From Betaproteobacteria bacterium (lineage in GTDB: Bacteria; Pseudomonadota; Gammaproteobacteria; Burkholderiales; Nitrosomonadaceae): a DNA stretch of 6,914 nucleotides. Every line of letters begins with the position of its first letter. Position 1 is the stretch's first letter. The stretch lies in NCBI GenBank assembly GCA_022601315.1, contig JAHZIU010000114.1, positions 1-6,914 of the forward strand. The letters run 5' to 3'. This document shows positions 1-4,476 of the stretch, piece after piece. A program made the translations under genes and the position numbers. The notes under the pieces were generated by a model. It was not told where the DNA came from. It was given only the letters and a program-made list of their open reading frames with translations, and made no database searches.

Positions 1-224
1 TCGCTTTGCCGCCACCTACATGCTTTTTGGTGCCGCCCTTTTCCACTCCAATGACCGGTGCTTTGTACGGCGGGGTATTTCGTCCAGCCGGGTGTCCATC
101 GAAAGCTTGTTCTGACCATGGATTTGAGTGTCAAGAAATATTCTGACGCAACGACTTCAGAACATGCCAATCTTTCTGCCAGATAGCCGCATGAATAGGA
201 ACGAGTGGTAGGAAATTTAAGCAC
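1..224 (-). pseudogene. ate: Decayed 5' part of ate/bpt (aminoacyl-tRNA-protein transferase), runs off the left edge
   Basis: Reading leftwards from a GTG at 224-222, the frame is open to the window edge (about 74 codons). It starts LKFPTTRSYSCGYLAERLAC, which resembles the N-terminal domain of bacterial Ate/Bpt (typically LKFY-T---PCSYLP-R-ARS-V--P). That enzyme adds Leu (Bpt) or Arg (Ate) to N-terminal Asp/Glu of proteins. Positions that are nearly invariant in the family are changed: Pro to Ser, Pro to Ala, Arg to Cys, Pro to Ser. The expected FLDTQIxG segment appears in a different frame (138-115), and the following VRTSFRW, matching V--GFRRSG, is back in the first frame. This suggests two compensating deletions. 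The later YRP-C--C-AC cysteine motif is unrecognisable. There is no ATG, an in-frame TAA lies immediately before the GTG, and no Shine-Dalgarno sequence is visible. The position 7 bases after the aat stop matches the usual aat-ate order. The assignment rests on remembered family motifs, not an alignment; the alternative is an unrelated short open frame. Confidence 0.5.
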
Positions 225-231
225 TTATTGA

Positions 232-939
232 TTAATATAATTTTTCATTTAACGAATCGGAACATTCCCATTTTTCGCCTTTGTCGATGTCGGATATCAG
301 GACATTAAGCAACCGACTAAATTCGACTCTTGGAATTTCACGTGCGCCCAATGATGCCAGATGCGCTGTTTTGACCTGACAGTCAATGACGCCATAATTC
401 CATTCATCCAGTTTCTTTACCAAATGAACAAATGCAATTTTAGATGCATCTGTGACATTAGAAAACATGGATTCACCAAAAAAAACCTTTCCCAGCGCAA
501 CACCGTAAAGCCCACCGACCAACACATCATCAACCAAGACTTCCGCTGAATGTGCCAGGCCCATCTCATGCAGCTTGGAATAAGCTAAAATCATTTCAGG
601 GTGAATCCACGTCCCAGACTGCCCTTCACGTGGTGCAGCACAAGCGTGCATCACTTGTTCAAAATGTTGGTCGAAACAAATCGTAAACAGATTTCTTTTT
701 AGTGACTTTCGTAACGAACGCGATATCTTTAATTCATTTGGAAACAGAATCATACGTGGATCAGGACTCCACCATAAAATAGGCTCGCCTTCATTAAACC
801 AAGGAAAAATACCTGCACGATATGCAGTGAGTAAACGTTGTATTGAAAGATCACCGCCAGCCGCCAATAAACCATTTGGCTCCACAAGCGCGGTTTCCAA
901 AGACGGAAAAGGTGTGTTGTTTAAAAGCCAAGAAATCAT
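232..939 (-). CDS. aat: Leucyl/phenylalanyl-tRNA-protein transferase
   Basis: Cytoplasmic enzyme that transfers Leu or Phe from aminoacyl-tRNA to proteins with N-terminal Lys or Arg, marking them for ClpS/ClpAP degradation. At 235 aa it matches the usual length (about 234 in E. coli). Hallmarks are visible in order: GLLAAGGDLS (23-32), AYRAGIFPWF (39-48), WWSPDPRMI (56-64), W111 in GTWIHPEM, GESMFS (155-160) with E156, and DCQV (186-189) with D186 and Q188. These last three residues have the same numbers as the catalytic residues of the E. coli enzyme, and the ending SLGAREIPR also fits. The ATG at 939-937 agrees with the family start (MISWL), although no good Shine-Dalgarno sequence precedes it, so translation may be weak. 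A possible promoter lies at 962-990. The gene is divergent from the outer-membrane protein gene and followed by the ate remnant. It looks intact and functional. Confidence 0.98.
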   Translation of the reverse strand: MISWLLNNTPFPSLETALVEPNGLLAAGGDLSIQRLLTAYRAGIFPWFNEGEPILWWSPDPRMILFPNELKISRSLRKSLKRNLFTICFDQHFEQVMHACAAPREGQSGTWIHPEMILAYSKLHEMGLAHSAEVLVDDVLVGGLYGVALGKVFFGESMFSNVTDASKIAFVHLVKKLDEWNYGVIDCQVKTAHLASLGAREIPRVEFSRLLNVLISDIDKGEKWECSDSLNEKLY

Positions 940-961
940 AGAAATATAAAGAAAGTACTTA

Positions 962-990
962 ATTATTGATCTTAACTTGATTCAGATCAA
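962..990 (-). promoter_or_regulatory. Possible sigma70-type promoter for aat
   Basis: On the minus strand TTGATC (990-985) resembles a -35 element (4 of 6 matches). It is followed after 17 bases by AATAAT (967-962), a 5 of 6 match to the -10 consensus. The start site would fall near 955, about 15 bases before the aat ATG. The -35 and spacer coincide with the FNR box, so FNR bound there would be expected to block this promoter. It was found by eye in AT-rich DNA, where chance matches are common. Confidence 0.3.
977..990. promoter_or_regulatory. FNR/Anr-type operator, perfect consensus
   Basis: The sequence TTGATTCAGATCAA is a perfect match to the FNR/Anr/CRP-family consensus TTGAT-N4-ATCAA. 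The symmetry extends outwards (AACTTGAT against ATCAAAGTT). A further TTGATCT half-site at 966-972 pairs with the AGATCAA at 984-990. FNR-type regulators are oxygen-sensing Fe-S proteins that bind such sites under low oxygen. The box centre, 983.5, lies 41.5 bases upstream of the start predicted from the -10 at 1013-1018, the class II activator position. It therefore probably activates the plus-strand gene at 1067. Confidence 0.75.
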
Positions 991-1012
991 AGTTACCAAA
1001 ACAATTATTTTT

Positions 1013-1025
1013 TATTATCCCCTCA
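1013..1025 (+). promoter_or_regulatory. -10 element and predicted start site of the FNR-dependent promoter
   Basis: TATTAT at 1013-1018 matches the -10 consensus at 5 of 6 positions and predicts initiation at A1025. No convincing -35 hexamer lies at the right spacing, as is usual for class II FNR promoters, where the activator takes the place of the -35 contact. The predicted leader is 42 nt (1025-1066) and ends in a G-rich Shine-Dalgarno stretch (GGGGAGGGG, 1055-1063). Confidence 0.5.
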
Positions 1026-1066
1026 GTTAGAGATCAGCAGTAAAAAATAATAAAGGGGAGGGGTAA

Positions 1067-1996
1067 ATGAAATTTTTTCTTGACAGCACACATCTGAAAC
1101 GCCGTGTAGCTGCCGGCTCATTTGTCATTGCAGCAGCAATGATTGCGCCACAGACTTTGGCTCATTCGGTAGACGAAAGGGTAAAACAATTAGAAAACCA
1201 GTTACGAGTCATTCAGAATCAATTGAATCAGATAAAAGCTGAGTCAAAAAAAGATCTGGAGCAAGCTACTCAAGCAAAAGATACGGCTATACAAGCAAGA
1301 GATACTGCTATTCAAGCAAAAGACAAAGCTGTAGCAGCTACAGAGCAAGCAAACTTAGCTGTATCCCGTGGAGACAGGCAGGATCGTAAGAGCCGCATGC
1401 TATTTTTCCGTGGTGGCTTTGCACACGCTGCACAAGGCCGTAATGGCGTAACGCTACAAAGTAATGTAGCCCCTCTTGGCGCACAAGAGCAAGGAGATAA
1501 AGATGCATGGTATGTGGGCGCGGGAATTGACTGGCGTCTGACCAGAGATGTGTGGGGTGTTATGTCAAGAACAGATGTTTTTGCCGAACTCATGTTCGAG
1601 TACAAACGATTTGGTGGCCAACAAGGTAACGTACTTGCCAATTCACCTACCCAATTGGCTGGTCCGGTCATCGGCGCGACAGTCGCAGATAACCCAAGGA
1701 ATGTGACAGTTAGCCAGTTTACTTTAACAGCAGCACCTAAAATTAAATTTCTGGAGGGCAGCAAGCTCAGACCATGGATCATCCCTGCAGGTCTAGCCAT
1801 TCACGTGATTAGTCCACCGTCTGAATCCATTACGGTATTAACACCGGGCGTTATGTTTGCTGCAGGTGCCGATTACAATATCTGGAAAGACTTCTATGTT
1901 GGTCTTGATGCGCGCTACCATGTAACTGGCGGCAAGCACGATGGCGTCAACGTTGACGGGCTGACTGCAGGTGGTTATTTGGGAATCGGCTTCTAA
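1067..1996 (+). CDS. Outer-membrane beta-barrel protein with N-terminal alanine-rich coiled coil
   Basis: A 309-aa secreted protein I cannot assign to a named family. The start is fixed by an in-frame TAA directly before the ATG and by a GGGGAGGGG Shine-Dalgarno stretch. Residues 1-32 form a signal peptide (KRR, then a hydrophobic stretch, probable cleavage after QTLA). Residues 34-65 (VDERVKQLENQLRVIQNQLNQI) are a classical leucine/isoleucine coiled coil. Residues 67-94 continue it as alanine-rich heptads. After a charged linker (RGDRQDRKSR, 101-110), residues 111-309 show alternating amphipathic strands, such as AWYVGAGIDWRL, DVFAELMFEYKRF and FYVGLDARYHV. The protein ends GGYLGIGF, with the C-terminal Phe typical of BamA-inserted barrels. 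About 200 residues suits a small barrel of around eight strands. The inferred role is an outer-membrane channel or an anchor with a periplasmic stalk. It is monocistronic, with a probable FNR-controlled promoter upstream and a terminator at 2115-2150. Confidence 0.88.
   Translation: MKFFLDSTHLKRRVAAGSFVIAAAMIAPQTLAHSVDERVKQLENQLRVIQNQLNQIKAESKKDLEQATQAKDTAIQARDTAIQAKDKAVAATEQANLAVSRGDRQDRKSRMLFFRGGFAHAAQGRNGVTLQSNVAPLGAQEQGDKDAWYVGAGIDWRLTRDVWGVMSRTDVFAELMFEYKRFGGQQGNVLANSPTQLAGPVIGATVADNPRNVTVSQFTLTAAPKIKFLEGSKLRPWIIPAGLAIHVISPPSESITVLTPGVMFAAGADYNIWKDFYVGLDARYHVTGGKHDGVNVDGLTAGGYLGIGF
1265..1348 (+). repeat. 21-bp in-frame tandem repeats encoding alanine heptads
   Basis: Three successive 21-base units encode ATQAKDT, AIQARDT and AIQAKDK, followed by a degenerate fourth, AVAATEQ (codons 67-94). 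Alanine recurs at the first and fourth heptad positions (the core a and d positions), and K/R-D pairs fill the exposed positions. The units are similar at DNA level as well (GCT-AT-CAAGCAA-AGA), which suggests expansion by duplication. Copy number could vary between strains and change the stalk length in steps of one heptad, about 1 nm. Confidence 0.65.
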
Positions 1997-2114
1997 AATC
2001 AAATCTTATTAACAGAATAAAAATATAATTGATAAATATGCGAAGCATTCATTAATTTCTCTAAGTTGCAGGCAACACCCGTAGTAAGTAGTATGAGTTC
2101 GTGACGAAGCCTTA
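1997..2114 (+). other. Structured 3' region; possible small-RNA source
   Basis: No coding region is visible. A perfect TATAAT occurs at 2024-2029, without a recognisable -35. Two small hairpins follow: GTTGC-AG-GCAAC (2065-2076) and TTCG-TGA-CGAA (2098-2108). The strong terminator at 2115-2150 comes next. A transcript from about 2036 to 2150 would be some 115 nt, the size of many bacterial small RNAs. It may equally be just the 3' untranslated region of the upstream gene, since TATAAT is common in AT-rich DNA. Confidence 0.2.
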
Positions 2115-2150
2115 GCACCTCATTGATTTATCAGTGAGGTGCATTTTTTT
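2115..2150 (+). terminator. Rho-independent terminator of the outer-membrane protein gene
   Basis: The left arm GCACCTCATTGAT (2115-2127) pairs with ATCAGTGAGGTGC (2130-2142) through a stem of up to 13 bp with one G-U wobble and a tiny loop. It is followed by A and seven T residues (2144-2150). The T-run lies only on the plus-strand side, so it ends the rightward transcript. On the minus strand the same hairpin is not followed by a T-run and should not efficiently stop the converging operon. Confidence 0.92.
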
Positions 2151-2275
2151 GCAAATAAAATACCCCCACCCGGAACTTTCATTAATCACATCAATAATTT
2201 TTCAAACTATCCCACCCGTTGACACAACATTCAATCTAAAGAAATCATGAATCAAATATTGATGGTTTATTTTGC

Positions 2276-3637
2276 TCATAGTCCCCATACAATACCAACA
2301 GCCAATCGATCATTGCTAGAAAATTGTCCGAATAATCCCGTTTGGTCCCCAAAAAAAATATCCATACCCGCCCAGATTTTAAAATTGTCTTGCCATTCAT
2401 AACTAATCTTCGGGCGCACCAGCCCATCACCATTATTTGCACTTTGTATCCACAATACTTCAGCAACCAAATGATCGTTGAGAAAATTATGTCGCGCTAA
2501 AAATGTTAGGGTAGTGTCCACTTTGTCCCTAGCCAGCTCCGGCTGATTGTCAACTAAGTGACTTTGAAACAACTGTACACTTAGAAATGTATCTTCAATA
2601 CCGGACCAGTCCAATCCAATCACATAAGCCAGTTCATCGCTTTTATTTACGCCATCGCGATCATCTCTATCCGGTACGAGAAAATATCGATCTGTTGAAT
2701 AGCCCACTTCACCACGTAGTACAAAATTTCCAAAAGCATTACTAAATGTGCCACCAAGCAGATGAGACCGTTCGTAACGCGGTGTTATCGTAACTGTTGG
2801 TTGTGGGCCGGATGTTAAAGTGCGAAATAAAACCGGGATATCGTTGTAATGATAGAGATAGTTAAGCGTTAAATCCCAGCCACCAACGAAACTGGTCAGA
2901 CGCGCACCGTAATCCGCATCTGTAAAAAAACGATTAGGTTTGTCGACTGGCTGCAAATTCAAGTCTACTCCAGACGGCGCAGCGGGCACTAGTAGCGGTG
3001 AAGTAAATGCATAAAGTGCGTTTGATTCAGGTAGCGCATGGTAGGTTTGATCTGGAATCCAAATTAGCTGCAACACCGTATCGTGAATTGATAGTTCAGT
3101 GTTTACTGTCCACAAAGGAATACGTGATCGACTAAAATCATCCAGAATAAATTCACGAAAATCTTGTGGATTAACGACATCCAGCAATTTTAATCCATCC
3201 GCCTGACCCCAAACAATTTGCTGCTTTCCCAACGTCAAATATGTATCGCCAACGGCTGCCTCATAATAAAATTCACGTAATGCCAAATCAATATGATCGC
3301 CAATTAACGCGCGACGGGAAATTGGTGAAAGTTCAGTTTGTGATGGATTGCCAGGCTCTAGATTATCTTCGATGTCACCACGCAAACGGCCAATCATCGT
3401 GAATTTTTGATTGTTTGGCAGTTCGATATTAATTTCAGGCTCATAAATAAATTGCAATTTCTGGCTGCTTTTCCTAGAAATTCCATAAGCCCATTGTGTT
3501 TCCAACAAAGCACTGTATTCAATATTACTGAATATCTTTTCATTATCTGCCTCACTGGGCCAAGCATTAAAACTTATGCTACTGAAGATCATCAATACAT
3601 GACTTAGCCATACAACAGTGTAGTTAAGTCGTGACAT
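2276..3637 (-). CDS. DUF1302-type outer-membrane beta-barrel protein
   Basis: A 453-aa protein, last gene of the minus-strand operon. The N-terminus (1 to about 28) is a signal peptide-like stretch (MSRLNYTVVWLSHVLMIFSS). The start is fixed by an in-frame TAG three codons upstream; the Shine-Dalgarno sequence is weak (GGAAG, 12 bases before the ATG), so translation may be coupled to the gene before. Residues 119-163 contain the stretch ALREFYYEAAVGDTYLTLGKQ, then QIVWGQADGLKLLDVVNPQD, which I recognise as the DUF1302 signature. The rest alternates in beta-strand fashion with aromatic girdles and ends FGQFSSNDRLAVGIVWGL. The terminal residue is Leu rather than the usual Phe, preceded by Trp. 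DUF1302 proteins are outer-membrane proteins of unproven function, often encoded beside LolA-like (DUF1329 or similar) and RND genes, as here. Inferred role: outer-membrane acceptor or pore for the cargo moved by the other two proteins. Family fairly sure, function not known. Confidence 0.85.
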   Translation of the reverse strand: MSRLNYTVVWLSHVLMIFSSISFNAWPSEADNEKIFSNIEYSALLETQWAYGISRKSSQKLQFIYEPEINIELPNNQKFTMIGRLRGDIEDNLEPGNPSQTELSPISRRALIGDHIDLALREFYYEAAVGDTYLTLGKQQIVWGQADGLKLLDVVNPQDFREFILDDFSRSRIPLWTVNTELSIHDTVLQLIWIPDQTYHALPESNALYAFTSPLLVPAAPSGVDLNLQPVDKPNRFFTDADYGARLTSFVGGWDLTLNYLYHYNDIPVLFRTLTSGPQPTVTITPRYERSHLLGGTFSNAFGNFVLRGEVGYSTDRYFLVPDRDDRDGVNKSDELAYVIGLDWSGIEDTFLSVQLFQSHLVDNQPELARDKVDTTLTFLARHNFLNDHLVAEVLWIQSANNGDGLVRPKISYEWQDNFKIWAGMDIFFGDQTGLFGQFSSNDRLAVGIVWGL

Positions 3638-3660
3638 GATGATCTATTGCTTCCGTCCGC

Positions 3661-4476
3661 TTACAAACCACGACGTAATGACTGTTGCGTAAAAACGTCG
3701 TCCGTCACGCCGGTTGAATAATCAATATCACTGAAAAGGAAACGCGTGTTATGCCCGGTTTTGTGATTACTGACTTCTAACGTGTGCGCCGTCCAGATAT
3801 TTTGCACTTGATAAATATCACGGGTGTGGACGGTTTTTAACGCATTACCTCGGATATCCCAGCTTTTGGCCTGACGCACCATCCAGATGTTACTATCGAC
3901 ACTATAAATGACCTTGCCATACCCCAGCTCTTTAGCTACTTCGTCATTAATGGGTATAGCTTCGACGATATAGCTATGGTGGTCATCAATGATTTCTTCA
4001 CCGATTTTTCTCCAGGTGTAATCCTCAATACCGAGTTTGCCTTCTTTTTTTATATCTTCATAAGTAAAATCAGTCCCTAGAAAATAATCGCCACGATCTG
4101 ACGATGAAATACGACGAACTTTGCGCATGGCTGGTAAATATAGCCATTGATCGTCATCGACTTGTGGGTAGTCATAAGTTAAAAAAGCTGTTTTTCGCAC
4201 ATTCTTCGGTTGTAAGTAGAAAATAATAGTGCGTTTTTCTGCGCCATAATATTTGCGAAAACCACGTGTCTCTCGTACCCGCTTCTTGCCACGACGATCG
4301 ATCATTTCCATGACTAAGTTACGTGATACTGCTTCACCCTCATCACGCGCATTAACCTGCTGGGCAATTTCAAGACCACTCAGCTGATCTGATTCTGCGA
4401 GTGCCAAATTTACCCATATAAGAGTACTAATACTGATGACTAAGAGCTGGTTAAACAGGTTCTTTTTGTGTTTCAT
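3661..4476 (-). CDS. Periplasmic LolA-like 'outer membrane lipoprotein-sorting' protein
   Basis: A 271-aa protein counted from the ATG at 4476-4474, which has an AAAGGAG Shine-Dalgarno 7 bases upstream. A start 12 codons earlier has none and would bury the basic MKHKK n-region. A signal peptide spans 1-27 (hydrophobic LLVISISTLIWVNLALA, cleavage after ALA). There is no lipobox cysteine, so the protein should be soluble in the periplasm. Residues 106-141 carry the family signature: VDDDQWLYLPAMRKVRRISS, then SDRGDYFLGTDFTYEDI. This is the LolA-like family often annotated 'outer membrane lipoprotein-sorting protein' (Pfam 17131 from memory). Its half-open beta-barrel fold resembles LolA/LolB and can hold acyl chains. 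The gene begins inside the 3' end of the RND gene (26-base overlap) and is followed 23 bases later by the DUF1302 gene, so one transcript is likely. Inferred role: carries a hydrophobic cargo from the RND protein to the outer membrane. It is not LolA itself, being longer and of different sequence. Confidence 0.92.
   Translation of the reverse strand: MKHKKNLFNQLLVISISTLIWVNLALAESDQLSGLEIAQQVNARDEGEAVSRNLVMEMIDRRGKKRVRETRGFRKYYGAEKRTIIFYLQPKNVRKTAFLTYDYPQVDDDQWLYLPAMRKVRRISSSDRGDYFLGTDFTYEDIKKEGKLGIEDYTWRKIGEEIIDDHHSYIVEAIPINDEVAKELGYGKVIYSVDSNIWMVRQAKSWDIRGNALKTVHTRDIYQVQNIWTAHTLEVSNHKTGHNTRFLFSDIDYSTGVTDDVFTQQSLRRGL

Noticed and set aside
1..120. Transposase remnant (IS1595-like) from the FDGHPAGRNTPPYKAPVIGVEKGG reading
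   Set aside because: Similarity to a DDE-type transposase is vague, no terminal inverted repeats are seen, and the neighbouring Ate-like reading explains the location better.
1312..1800. A 162-codon open frame on the minus strand
   Set aside because: It lies inside the clearly coding plus-strand outer-membrane protein gene, antisense to its codons, with no recognisable domain or ribosome site.
2219..2247. A promoter from the perfect TTGACA at 2219-2224
   Set aside because: No -10-like hexamer occurs 16-18 bases downstream, and no gene on that strand follows.
2251..2263. ATCAAATATTGAT palindrome as a second FNR site or operon terminator
   Set aside because: The half-sites are in the reverse order for FNR with a 3-base gap, and the 5-bp AT stem is too weak and lacks a clean T-run for a terminator.
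2245..2466. A 73-codon open frame crossing the end of the DUF1302 gene
   Set aside because: It mostly overlaps the barrel gene in another frame, has no Shine-Dalgarno and resembles no family I know.
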